DNA of 64,000 nt from Symsagittifera roscoffensis (GCF_963678635.1 NC_087062.1:82229512-82293511), one strand, 5' to 3'. Numbered from the stretch's first letter, positions 43,855 to 54,369 are shown. Numbers and translations: made by a program. The notes: a model not told the origin generated them from the sequence alone.

Positions 43855-44340
43855 GCCAATAATTGAATTATGGCCATCTTGTACCTAAGTCATGGCTTTT
43901 TGTTGCTAAGTTATGACCATCATGTACCTAACTCGTGGCATTTTATTCCTAGTTTATGACCATCATGTATCCATCTGATGAACTTTTGTTTAAACTTATG
44001 GTCAGCATGTCCCAAAGCCATGGCCTTTTCTTGGTTAGATATTGCCATCACGTTTCTATGTCATAATTTTTGATTCTAGTTTTTGGCCATCATGAACCAA
44101 ACTCTATCATGGAATTTTGCTGCTAGTTTATGATGATCATGAACCTAAGTCATGGCATATTGTTGCCAATTAATGGTCATCATATAACTCGTGTATGCTC
44201 CTTTGTTGCTAAGTTATAGTTGTCTTTAACCTCAGTTTTCGCCCTGCAAACCTATGTTATGGCTATCATGCACTTATGGCCATCATGGTATAGCCAAGAA
44301 GTGTCACCATGCAGCTAATGGCCATCATGGGTTTTCTGTT
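43855..44340 (+). repeat. Degenerate minisatellite with TATGGCCATCATG units
   Basis: About nine degenerate copies of a ~50-bp unit are built on TATGGCCATCATGTACCTAA, then TCATGGC-x-TTTTGTTGCTA. The unit drifts strongly along the array. A TA microsatellite (44417-44431) follows. Confidence 0.75.
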
Positions 44341-44740
44341 ATATTATAGACACAATAAATTCTGATCTCGCAATTTATTATGGCATTAAATCTGACGATT
44401 TCATATCAATTAAGACTATATATATATATAGCCTAAATAAATAATCGTCTCTGAGAAGATTCGAACATGAAGAAATATAGACATCAAGGTAAGGTTTGCT
44501 GTGCATATGCATTGGCTCTGTTAGCTTATGACCCTGATTAATTACTTACTCTGCGCCTTTGAGCTTATGCTTTATGAGCTAGACAATGAGCTTGCTTTAG
44601 TTAAGTAGAAGAACTCATTTTCTGGCTGATAAGTACAGATCTTGCAGGATTCATCAATTCTTTGCTGATCTGGCTTTACAGATACTGCAATACAATCCGA
44701 GGCTTTCTTATTTCTAATAGTTTATCATTGCTGTGAAATA

Positions 44741-44827
44741 ATGAAGAAGAAACCGCAGGATGATGGAAGTCACGTGTCTTTTGAGAAACAATTGGACACG
44801 GTCGGAGGTTTCGGGGTCTATCAAAAA
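44741..44827 (+). CDS. SLC22-type transporter, exon 1
   Basis: ATG at 44741 opens 29 codons ending exactly at a consensus donor (GTAAGT, 44828). FEKQLDTVGGFGVYQK at residues 14-29 matches the cytosolic N-terminus of SLC22 transporters, where an acidic/hydrophobic helix (FD-x-x-L-x-x-VGGFGRFQ) precedes the first membrane helix. The phase at the donor is 0, and exon 2 starts in phase 0 with a hydrophobic segment. The three exons are separated by element-rich introns of ~8 kb and ~0.7 kb. The product would be a 12-helix plasma-membrane transporter of organic ions; the substrate cannot be told. Antisense ORFs here are shadows. Confidence 0.75.
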
Positions 44828-45585
44828 GTAAGTAACAACAAGAGTAGCCGGTTGCTCTGCAAAGAGTGTAGTCACAAAATGTTCTGACCATATACCTTTA
44901 ATGCGAAAGAATATTTTAACTTTCAAGATGTGAAAACTCATTTTTTTGCAGATTTAGTATGAGAGTGGGGGTCTATTTTTATTGCCACTTCCATCATGAG
45001 ATTATTATGTCTTGTGACTCTTGAAAATCGCTTGGTGTAATTAGGAGTAAACGCCTCCGATTGAAAACTTTGAGATGAACATATTCGAACGGCGTTTCAC
45101 TCCATATCAATGTACTTTTCGTTATTTTGGAGATGGATTAGGAGGTGGTTAGGTTGTTGTATCACTTGAATCGTCTTCAATGATTATATCTCTTGATCTT
45201 GTTTTGCTGCTGAATTGAGATTTTTTTCCGCAGACCCTAAATTAAGTTAAAGGTCAAATTTTAACCAATTCGTATCTGATGCTCAAAAGTTTGGGTCTAT
45301 TGCTAGACGTGATACCCCATGAACAAAAAAGTGAGCGCCATTTATATATGAATCATTACAAGGTCAAATAGTACTTTCATAAGGCGCACTATTTGCTGCA
45401 TATATATCTCTGGATTCCGTATACAATCTTTTAAACAAATCATAACTACTAATTGAAATCAACTTACCAAAATAACCCGGAGTCTAGACAGAAATGCGAA
45501 GAAGGATACATTTTTCAAACCGTTAGTTCTATCGCAGAAAATGCAGCCATTGAATGTAGCGAGCTGTTGCATATTCCTCATGTCC

Positions 45586-46360
45586 CGGGTTGACCGCCAT
45601 ACAGTAAAAATGCTAGTCATACAGTTCCATACAATTTGTGAATGAAAAAATGCTAGTCATACAGTTCCATACAATTTGTGAATGAAAAAATGCTAGTCAT
45701 ACAGTTCCATACAATTTGTGAATGAAAAAATGCTAGTCATAGGGTTCCCATATTGTGGGAATTGTTTGACTAGCCTTTTTTTCGGATTTGAAAATTTTTC
45801 TCGAATGAAAACAAAAACTCGAGAAATTGAAATTAATCTCATAAAAATAGTTTATAGTTAAGCGTTGATCTCAAAATAAATTGAAAAAAAAATTTTGAGT
45901 TTATTTTCCAAAAAAAAGCATTGAAAAAATGCTAATCATACAGTTTCCATACTATGGGAATTGTATGACTAGATTTTTTTCCGAATTAAAAAATTTTCTA
46001 CATTGAAAACAAAATGTCGTTAAAATAAAGTTTGACCGCATAAAAATAGTCTTTATAGTTAAACGGTCATCTCGGAATGTACTGAAAAAAAATTTTGATG
46101 TTTTTTTCCGAAAAAAAAGTATTGAAAAAAGGCTAGTCATACAGTATCCATACTATGGGAATTGTATGACTAGCGTTTTTTTTAATTAAAAACTTTCTAC
46201 ATTAAAAAAAAATGTCATTAAAATAAAACTTAACCGCATAAAAATTGTTTATAGTTAAACGGTGCCATGACCCCTAATTTTTTTGAAAAAAATTTTTGAA
46301 TTTTTTCCTTAAAAAAATGCTGAGAAAATGCTAGTCGAGCAGTTTTCATACTATGAATAT
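45586..46360. repeat. Hairpin array of the CCCGGG element family (40-bp and ~200-bp periodicities)
   Basis: It begins with CCCGGGTTGACC (45586), the terminal repeat of the element at 38786. Three 40-bp tandem copies of ATGCTAGTCATACAGTTCCA plus 20 bases start at 45610, 45650 and 45690. Then hairpins built on GCTAGTCATAC...GTATGACTAGC recur at 45731, 45931, 46131 and (half) 46330, a spacing of 200 bases. An A/T-rich filler that itself repeats (CATAAAAATAGTTTATAGTTAA) lies between them. The right terminal repeat is missing. Confidence 0.8.
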
Positions 46361-46639
46361 TTCACGGACCGCATGATGGACCGCACCAATGGATGTATGC
46401 AAATTGCAGTGCACAAAAAAGTGTTCTTGTGTTCTGCAAAATTGCCAGCGATTCAGGTGCAGATAATTAAGAGACAATTACTGCCCGTTCGAATGTGACA
46501 GTTAGGCAAAAACTAAATTTGAGTGTGAAATCTAGGCCAAAGACCTAACTATTGTTTCTGGAATCACAAAACAGATCCATAAACATTGTTTTAGTGTTTA
46601 ACTCGTACCATAGATTTCGATAATAGAAAATATAACAAA

Positions 46640-47150
46640 GCAGCTTGCATCAGGGTGAAGCCCTGATTGTTTCTACTGCCTATTAAGGGTCTATGGAGCA
46701 GTTAAAAAAAGAAAAACTCACTGTAATAAAATAAAGTAAAAAAAAAACTTGAGTGACCTACGAAAAAATCATCCCCCCACCCGGCTTTGAAAATACGGTT
46801 GCACTCTTTTAAACTCTAAGCAATTTAAGACCATACAATTTCACGCCCTATTTTTCGTTGCCTTACCACTTTAACATCGCTACAGTTTAAAAACCGCTTC
46901 TATAACCGTTTTTATAACACCGTTTTAATCCAAAATGAGAAAAACTTACTTCATAAGGGACTTTGGTGAATTGGACACATTTAAAGTCAGACAATTTCGC
47001 GCTACTTAGTTCGCGTAATTTTTGAAAAAAAATGACCTTGCCAATAATTTCAATGAATCGTTCCATACAGAAACAAAATGGCATTGCCATTGATTTCAAT
47101 GAATCATTCCAAAATGAAGCAGAAACAAGCAATAGTTCAATAAAATTCGA
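46640..47150 (+). repeat. Diverged extra copy of the fold-back arm
   Basis: GCATCAGGGTGAAGCCCTGAT, then GGGTCTATGGAGCAGTTAA and AATCATCCCCCCAC, align with the outer arms of the fold-back element at 49890-51395, in the order of its left arm. Confidence 0.55.
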
Positions 47151-47329
47151 TGGCCCGCAAATATTTAGACGGCATTTGCCTAATATGGCCTGAGTTTCCA
47201 GACTTTTTCAGCCGGTATAGAAATTTAAAAAAGGTTTCACTAATGCCAAAAGCCCAAAAACTATTATTTTTCAGAATCTGTCTCGAACTTAAACTTATAA
47301 CCTGGTCGCTTTGTCAGCTTTTTTGAACT

Positions 47330-47392
47330 GTTGGCACATCAGAGCAGTGCTGAAGAGTTTCAGGTCCCTAGTTCCAATCTAGCATCTCGAAA
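47330..47392 (+). ncRNA. tRNA-like segment, possible SINE head
   Basis: TTGGCACATCAGAG (about 47331) resembles a pol III A box, and AGTTCCAATCT (about 47378) a B box, at tRNA-like spacing. CTAG-TTCCAAT-CTAG forms a T-arm with a seven-base loop, and CTGAA pairs with TTCAG in the middle. There is no convincing acceptor stem or anticodon loop, so this is not called a functional tRNA. Confidence 0.2.
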
Positions 47393-47741
47393 ATAAGGGC
47401 GATTGTCATGGGTCTAAAGTGCTACGGCACGAGTCAAGTTCTTGAGTTTAATTACTTTTCTGGGAGTCTGCAAGGAAACGTCTTTTCAAAAAACACTGGG
47501 AAAAATTTAAGTAGGATTAAAATTTGAAATTTAATAACACAAAAAAAAATAAAAATGAGACAAAACTTAAAATGATTTAACACACACTAGATAACACTCT
47601 GAAAAAGTACAAATCAATTTTGTCTTCGTAAACGGACATTATGTTTTGTACTCTTTCATATAATATTTAATACTCGGTACTTTTTGTTTTTTTTTTGTGT
47701 GAAATAAAGTTCACTCGATGCATCAATAAACAATAGTTTTT

Positions 47742-47957
47742 CTACAGACTAATGTTTGGAGGCTGCCCACTACTATCCACATTTTGGGATCTGCTGAAAT
47801 ACGATTGGATCCCGAAATGACTTCCTTCGACAGCATTTGTTGTTCGAGCAATCCCACTCACGATCGCCTCTCGCTGGTTCCATAGGGAGGCTGGGAAAAA
47901 AATTTCACGGTTTGGCACCAATATCTTCATATAAGTAGAGCCGAAATAGAGACACAA
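47742..47957 (-). pseudogene. Transposase C-terminal remnant (FLYWCH/MULE-type)
   Basis: The minus-strand frame carries FFPASLWNQREAIVSGIART, then TNAVEGSHFGIQSYFS. This corresponds to the F-P-P-x-x-W-N-x-x-x-R-x-x-x-G-x-x-R-T-N-N-x-x-E-G-x-H-x-x-x-Q motif near the end of MULE-type transposase genes that begin with a FLYWCH zinc finger. It lies on the same strand as, and downstream of, the fragment at 48638-49195. The sequence between them is interrupted by a fold-back insertion. Confidence 0.55.
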
Positions 47958-48236
47958 CTTGTCAATTTTCTCAATTTTTGCGGGTTCTATACATTTTCTG
48001 TCGCATACATTCTGAATTTTCTGAACAATCTTATCACAGGAATCGCCGATGTTTTCTTTTTTTCCTTATGCAAGAGAAGGCAGCATTTTTAAAGCCAGCG
48101 CTAAGTCGTGATTCGTTTCGTAGTTCACTTTTTAAAAAACTCCTTAACTTTTCTTATGTAAGCCGGGAGAGATGGAACAAACAACCCAATAAATGAGCTT
48201 CGGTGAATGTTTTTCTTTGGAAGGACTGAAAAGCAG

Positions 48237-48488
48237 ATTGCTCAAAATCTAACAAAAAAACTTTTAAGCCGGCAGTTTGGAGCTATATCAATTAACGCCT
48301 GCAAAAAAACGAATTTAGCTTTTTCGGTTTTGATAGGAAAGAGGCGTAAATGCAAGGTATTGCGCCACCTTGCATTTACGCTTCCTTCCTAACAAATACG
48401 AAATAACCGAAAATCGATTTTTGCAGACGTTAATTGATTTAGCACCCAACTGCCGACCTCCAACATTTTTGTTAGATTTCGAGCAATT
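48237..48488. mobile_element. Fold-back (hairpin) insertion of ~250 bases
   Basis: The left arm starts ATTGCTCAAAATCTAAC and the right arm ends with its near-complement GTTAGATTTCGAGCAAT. Arms of ~120 bases pair imperfectly around an apex near 48362, where GCGTAAATGCAAGGT and ACCTTGCATTTACGC flank eight bases. This is typical of a MITE-like fold-back element. Confidence 0.8.
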
Positions 48489-48637
48489 AATGCCAAATAC
48501 ACTACCATTAACTGAATCGAGATGATAGAACAATTCTGGAGTGATTTCAAAAGTGCTATCGGCTAGCCAGAAAGATGACTCTCAGCATTTCGGGGTTGCC
48601 GCACAAAATGACTCTCTCGTGATCATTCGATCCACGC

Positions 48638-49195
48638 TCATACCGGATAATTACTTACAAACATTTCTGGGTTCTCGAAATTTTGCAAAATGGGGATGGG
48701 TGGTATAATAAAATCTAGCTGCTTACGTGTGTGCTCTGCCGTTCGGATCAGTTTGTCTTTAGTTGAGAGGGCAAACTGAGTGGCCAAATATTTTCTAACT
48801 GCCAAAATTGCACTGGCAACTCCGATAATCGGGTTAAATCTTTCACTGAGATCTTTTAAAAGCTTTATGACATTTTTGACTTTTGTTTTTCCCGCTAAAA
48901 CTTCATGGTTATGCTCTGCACGCCTCTCGATCAGTTCATTATTTCTGTTATGGCAGTTACTTGACATTTATTTGGTTAAAATTTTGAGCAACCCAGTTTC
49001 CGGTATACTTATTGTTTCGCTTGAAAACAATTCGAGGCCTGACGCTATCAGAATTGACTCAATTTTATATGCAACTGTGAATTCGAAAGAAGACTCAATC
49101 ATAGTTCGTCTTTTGTGTTTGCTTTTGTTTATCACTTGCATTTGTGAGTCCCTTATAAAGCGACTGTCAAAATTTCTATTTGTCAAAAAATTCAC
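48638..49195 (-). pseudogene. FLYWCH/MULE-type transposase N-terminal remnant
   Basis: Two abutting minus-strand frames (48968-49195 and 48638-48967) read through as one, with only a stop between them. RRAEHNHEVLAGKTKVKNVI contains the HNH end of a FLYWCH-like zinc finger followed by the usual lysine-rich helix, then SERFNPIIGVASAIL. The zinc-finger cysteines are not visible, so the domain is incomplete. Together with 47742-47957 it suggests a dead Mutator-like DNA transposon or a transposase-derived gene lying antisense in the SLC22 intron. The opposite-strand ORF 48780-49301 is its mirror. Confidence 0.45.
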
Positions 49196-49435
49196 GTCAA
49201 TTTGTTATGAATTAGCACGAGCAGGTCTTTTTAGTGATCATAAAGGTTTAGCGAAAAATCTGGATGAAAATAAATTAGGAACTTGTCGGAAAGAGTCTTA
49301 AGTGATTTAGGAAGCCTCATTTCAGCATGTATAACTCAGATAAATCAAGTTTTCTTCTATGGTGCGAGCGTTAATTGCAGGATTGACTTTGGGGTGATAA
49401 GAGTTAAGATAATGAATTCATACAGCCTTAACTAT

Positions 49436-49552
49436 AGTAGTGAAATGAAAAGGTGTTAACATGTACGGTGTTAAACTAGAAAATAAGAGTTGAAATGTTG
49501 TGGTTTAAATTGATTAGTAGTGAAATGACTAGGTGTTAACATGTACGGTGTT
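49436..49552 (+). repeat. Duplicated GGTGTTAACATGTACGGTGTTAA block
   Basis: AGTAGTGAAATGA followed by GGTGTTAACATGTACGGTG occurs at 49436-49476 and again at 49515-49552. Each block itself contains GGTGTTAA twice. A half copy (AAGGTGTTAAAAT) follows near 49577. Confidence 0.8.
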
Positions 49553-49889
49553 AAATTTTCGGACAACGAAAGTACAAGGTGTTAAAATTAGCTCCTAGTA
49601 ACAAATCAATTATGGCAAATAAGCTGCCTTCAACCAATTTGGAATAATTTCTAAAAAAGAATTAAAGCTCCGCTTACGCGATAATAGCGCGAAATATACC
49701 GCGCGGTAATTGTCGCAAATTGGTCAAACTGGCGCTCATTAAACCGCTAGAAATTTACAAAAAAAATGGTCAAAGGTGAAATATGTTTTCAAGTTTCAGG
49801 CTCAGGCCAACAACACCTTTTGGATGATATGAAAAAAAATTCAGTCAGAAATGACTAGTTTAAAAGCCGAAATTTGTCTGAAGAAAAAA

Positions 49890-51395
49890 CAAGACTGCTC
49901 GTATCAGGGCAAATCCCCGAAAGATTCGATTGCTATTTAAGGTCAATGGAGCAGTATTAACGGAAAAAAATTAATTGTAATAGAATAAAATGAAAAAATT
50001 TTTCTAGAACTTGAGGTTTTTTTTTGACAATCATCCCCCAACACGCCATATAAAGCACAAAAGAATAAATTTCGCTCCTTTTAACAAATCAAATATGGCG
50101 AATAAGCTTCTTTTAACCAATTTGGAACGATTTCTAGGACGGAATAAATCTCACCTTACGCATTAAGAGCGCTAAATATATAGTGCAATAATTGTCCCAA
50201 ATTGGCCAAAATGGCCATCTTTAAACCACCATAACTTTACGAAAAACAATTAAAGGCAAAATATCTTTCCAAATTTAAGCTCAGGACAAGAATACTTTTG
50301 AATGATAATAAAGAAATTGGTCAAAAATGACTAGCTAAAAAAATTGAAGTTTGTCTGTATGAAAAAAAACGCACCCCGAGCACAAATAATCCGTTACTTT
50401 CATTACAAAAGTCGGTACAAAAACCACCCGAGCACAAACATCCCGAAAATGTGCTCCGAATAGAAACATATGCTCCAATACAGAAAAATATTCTCCGAGT
50501 TTTGAAAATTTTTGTTCATCATTTGGGATAAACACGTTCCGTTTTCGGTCGTTTTTAGCTTCAAATAGGTTTAAAAAAATAATTTAAGTTTCCAATGCTT
50601 TTTTGAACAAAGTTTTTATTCTTGTTTGAGATAAACTGCCGTTTCACCATGTGATATGAATATTTTTTTTCAGCATTTGCAACAAATTGCACTTTCAGTA
50701 TTTGACTTAAGTGGCTAATGCAACATATGAGATAATTAGCTAAATCAGTGTTTCATATAATTTCTAGTTATGATGATCATTAGTTGTGAAGTTGCCATTT
50801 CAGTATATGAGGTTAATGGACTTTTAGCTTTTTCAGCGTGTGAGAGTAGTTGCATTATTGTTATTCCGACTTTCGTAACGAAAGTAACGGAAAATTGGTG
50901 CTCGAGGTGGGTTTTTTCTTCAGACAAATTTCGACTATTTAACTAGCCATTTTGACGGAAATTTTTTTATCAATCGGAAGGTATTGTTGTGCTGAGCTTA
51001 AAATTGAAAAAATTTTTCATCTGTGATTATTTTTTGTAAAGTTATGGCGGTTTAAATATTGCCATTTTAGCCAATTTGGGACAATTAACGCGCGATATAT
51101 TTCGAGATATTAACGCGTAAGCGGATATTCGATCCTTCTTAGAAATCGTTCCAAGTTATTTGAACGAAGCCTATTTGCCATTATTGATTTGTTACAAGGA
51201 GCAAAATCTACAGTACTTGTTATGACGTATGGGGGGATGTTTTCACCAAAAATCTCAAATTGTTTTTTTTTAAATATTTTAATTTTATTTGATTACGTTT
51301 AATTTTCATGCTATTACTGCTCTACAGACCTTAAAAGGCACTCCAAACATTCAGGGCTCCACCCTGATATGAGCAGTCTCGTTTACATTTTTTGC
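49890..51395. mobile_element. Long fold-back element with ~520-bp inverted arms
   Basis: The left arm (about 49890-50415) and right arm (about 50866-51395) are imperfect reverse complements. Outer ends are AGACTGCTCGTATCAGGG and the complement of CCCTGATATGAGCAGTCT. Inner ends are CCGTTACTTTCATTAC and the complement of CTTTCGTTACGAAAGTAACGG. The ~450-bp centre has no transposase frame. A third, direct copy of part of the arm lies at 49597-49880. Confidence 0.75.
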
Positions 51396-51573
51396 GACGA
51401 AAGGTGAATTCAAGTTTAAGATAATTGTATGATTTTTTCAGTATTTGAAAGAATAGTCTCAGAATTGATGGTTATGACAATCGTCCTTCAGCTACAAAAA
51501 AGCCACTTTTGTTGCATAAAACAGGACTAATTTTGATCAAGTTAACACTAATAGACCAAGTTAAGACCACCAA

Positions 51574-51600
51574 CACCCCCCCCCCCCCCCCTCCCCCCTC
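51574..51600. repeat. Poly-C/CT tract
   Basis: A run of about 18 cytosines followed by TCCCCCCTC. Similar C or G runs occur at 33937 and 53461, next to other repeat ends. Confidence 0.9.
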
Positions 51601-52802
51601 AGGGATTCGATCCCCCCTTAGTACTATTTTGAGATATCCATTTTTGGCTGACTGACATTACAGGTTTTCTAAAGGCGCCAATTTTGGATAACTATCCTTA
51701 ACGCGTAGCGTAACTCTTAAACTAGCTAATCAATCTTCACAAATTGCCTTGACAGAGGCTAATTGATACTTTTTACTCTTTGAGCTGGGAAAGTTTGCAA
51801 AAAAGCTGAGATAGGATCCACTGGTAGTGCTTGTTCATGTTTATGCCAAAAATGATGTCAGTTTCATATATGACCGTAAAAGCAATCAAGTTTCCGCACT
51901 AATACGAGCAGTTGTGTATGCTCTGTATTACGAATTGTAAGTTACTCTTTGTTCATACAATCAAATCGTAATTTCATAAATTTCCAATTTCTCTCAAATA
52001 GATAGCTAAAAACAAACTTGGAGCGACAGTTGTAGCATAGCAGCATAGGAGCAGATGCCATCATTTTTTCTTATATTGTCGTACTGTATTGTCGTCCCAA
52101 AATTTCTATCCTTACGATGAAACAAGCAGTTGATATCAGGGCGGAGTTTTGAATAAAACAACTGCTCTTCAAGATTTCTGGAGTAGTTTCTAGAGTAGTT
52201 TTTGAAAGAAAAAAACATGTTTTTGCAAATTTTCTCTCACGCGCAAAGTCAAGTTCAACAAAATATGGTTCTCAACTAATGAGGTGTCATTTGGGCACAT
52301 TATTCAGAACTTCAGAAAAGTTAATCCCAGTGAAATATATATTTACTTTTGAGTTCAAGGCATCAACCTCACTTTTAAACTTCACTTTATAAATTTCCTC
52401 AAAAATTCTCATGTAAGTTTGTGCTCGGGTTGACTTTCAGACTCTTTGTCCAAAACATAACTCTAAGGGCAAACTTTCTGTGCAATCAATCCGACCTGAA
52501 AAATCCATTTAATTCTTGGAAAGTCGGAACAAAAGGGGTCTGAGATGAAGCTTGAATGTATACGTCTATGGCTTTCGCAGTTTGCGCCAACCTGTGGAAC
52601 TTGATGTGAAATAATCCACTTAATTAAATTATGAATACTACGAAACGTCAGGTAGTAGAGTACTCAATGATAAGCATTCAAAGCAACAAAAAAATGAAAT
52701 TTTTGCATCGGCAAAAAGCAAAAAGCAAAAAAACGATTCAACAGCTGAAAAAACTCGTGAGAATTATAATTATAATTATTTTAGTTTTTTTTTCGTTTTT
52801 AG

Positions 52803-52962
52803 GTGTTTATGATGTTGAGTGTATCGGTTTTCACTCTGTGTCTCGTGTTGAATCTCAGCACTGTTTTCACCCTGGAAGAGAGACCCTTCTTCTGTGAAGT
52901 GAACGGATCCAGGGTCGATGCTGGTGAGAACTCAGGGTTCAATGACGTCTGTTCTTGTCCAG
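52803..52962 (+). CDS. SLC22-type transporter, exon 2
   Basis: After TTTTTTTTTCGTTTTTAG, the exon starts in phase 0 and encodes a ~23-residue hydrophobic segment (FMMLSVSVFTLCLVLNLSTV), the first membrane helix. An extracellular loop with cysteines (PFFCEVNGS, DVCSCPG) follows. SLC22 proteins have a large Cys-containing loop here. It ends in phase 1 at CCAG/GTCGGT. An alternative and better-matching donor, GCTG/GTGAGA at 52924, is also phase 1 and would shorten the loop by 13 residues. NGS is a potential N-glycosylation site. Confidence 0.7.
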
Positions 52963-53684
52963 GTCGGTTTACTTCGAGACTGTTTTGTTAGCTCAATCCT
53001 TAATCAACCCATTACAAAATGAAACTAATTTGTTTTTTTTTGGCTTAATTACGACAGGCTTTTGACAAAAGCGACAAAATCTCAAACACAAAAATTTTAT
53101 TGAAAAAAATGAATACTTCTTACTATTATTTTTTTACTATTCAAAACTCATTGAGCACCAAAAAATTTTCAAAAACGAACATTTTTAGGTCGACCCAGGG
53201 GCGAATTTGAGGGGAGGGGGCGCCTGAGGGATTTGGTCAAAAAAGGGTCTTTATAGTGATTTGGAGAGCTCAAAAAATCAATTAAGTCGACTTAAACAAA
53301 AAAGCGTTGACCAAATTATTTTTCCGAGCTTTCTAGACAAAGATCCTAGTTTGACCAAATATTTGGAACCGCAGGCAGTATTTTGAATCTAAAACAGGCA
53401 AAAAATCCGTTTTTAGGCACTTTTTGGAAGGTTTAACCCAGGAGTCGGATTTTTGAGCAGCCCCCCCCCCCCGCCCCTTCATCAAAATTAGTATATATTT
53501 TCGCCAAAGGCGATGTTAGAAAAGTTTGAGAATCTATGAGCAAAAATGAAAGTTTTAAAATAATACCAAAGGGATACTTTTTGCATGGACAAGGGGTCAA
53601 ATTCCCTAGAATGGGGAGGGGGCGTCTGCGATGTTTTTTTAAAACATAATCTCTTACAGATATTTAATTCATTCGTAATTTAAG
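52963..53684 (+). other. Intron 2 of the SLC22-type gene
   Basis: It is bounded by GTCGGT (or the alternative GTGAGA) and TTCGTAATTTAAG. It contains a degenerate member of the CAGGGGCGG MITE family (53197-53640). Confidence 0.6.
53197..53640. mobile_element. Degenerate CAGGGGCGG-type MITE
   Basis: It starts CAGGGGCGAATTTGAGG and shares internal sequence with the two clearer copies: TTTGACCAAAT-like and CCGAGCTTTCTAGACAAAG segments, a C-rich block, and TTAGTATATATTTTCGCC. The right end is eroded, so the boundaries are approximate. Confidence 0.45.
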
Positions 53685-53891
53685 GTACGATTGTGTTCGA
53701 CTTGACAAATGATGAGCCGACTTTGGTGGTCAAGTATCGCTTAATTTGCGAGAATGAAGTTCACAGACATTGGGCCAGATTCGCTTGGGCTTTTGGACTC
53801 TTGTGTAGCTCCCAAATCAATGGATACATGGCCGACAGATTTGGTCGCCGAAGCCAGATCTGCTTGTGCAGTGTGGTTCTTTTAGTTTTTG
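53685..53891 (+). CDS. SLC22-type transporter, exon 3
   Basis: Entered in phase 1 (completing a Gly codon), it encodes TIVFDLTNDEPTLVVKYRLI, then C, then a membrane helix. It also encodes the loop NGYMADRFGRRSQICLC, which contains the G-x-x-x-D-R-x-G-R-R signature between helices 2 and 3 of the major facilitator superfamily. The order 'TIV-x-(D/E)-x-x-L-x-C ... DRFGRR' is specific to SLC22-like transporters. The exon ends at TTTTTG/GTAATT in phase 1. I found no exon 4 before the BEL/Pao element or after it, so the rest lies beyond the window or is too diverged to see. Confidence 0.85.
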
Positions 53892-54040
53892 GTAATTTTT
53901 GTTTAAACTTTGGTCGTTTGAGTCACGCAAAAAAAAAATACATCAGAATAATAGTTAATTAGCATGATAAAAACTGTCTAATGGTAGTTTGTATCATGTT
54001 TTTTTTTATAATTATAAGATTTTATCCAAACGCATGTCAT

Positions 54041-54355
54041 CAGGGGTGGATCTAGGATTTTCTCGAGAGCGGGGAGGCGGATTTTCCAAAAATTTTCGTT
54101 AAAGTGACCTTTTTTTAGATCAATCAAATTATTTGCCGACCCTCCCAAAGCACTTAAAAGACGCTGTTTTAGCCAAATTTTGTGTGCACCGCAGGCAAAA
54201 AGTTTAAAAAAAAAACCGAAAAATCGCGTTTTTCCGGCGCGCGCTGCCCCCTCAAAATTAAAATATATTGGCTCCAGAGGCGCCGTTAGAAATTTTTCAG
54301 GGCTCGTCATCAAAAATGAATATCTCAAATCAGTACAAAGGGTGACCGCCCCTGC
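54041..54355. mobile_element. hAT-type MITE with 8-bp target duplication
   Basis: Ends are CAGGGGTGGATCTAGG and the complement of a terminal GACCGCCCCTG. Flanks are CATGTCAT on the left and CAGGTCAT on the right, an 8-bp duplication with one mismatch. No transposase; 315 bases. It shares internal blocks with 62840-63217 (GGCGCGCGCT-x-CCCC, AAAATTA, TATTGGC). Confidence 0.7.
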
Positions 54356-54369
54356 AGGTCATGCTCTTT

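Larger units (their letters stand above)
44828..52802 (+). other. Intron 1 of the SLC22-type gene (7975 bases)
   Basis: It is bounded by GTAAGT and a pyrimidine-rich TTTTTTTTTCGTTTTTAG. It contains the hairpin array at 45586-46360, fold-back elements, a transposase pseudogene and a poly-C tract, listed separately. The rest is AT-rich and featureless. Confidence 0.65.

Noticed and set aside
45586-46360. CRISPR-like array
   Set aside because: The 40-bp units are contiguous without unique spacers and the 200-base hairpins sit in a eukaryotic intron; this is a tandem array of transposon-end sequence.
48780-49301. 173-codon + strand ORF with hydrophobic segments
   Set aside because: It is antisense to the FLYWCH/MULE-like fragments; its hydrophobicity comes from reading the complement of Lys/Asn/Glu-rich coding sequence.
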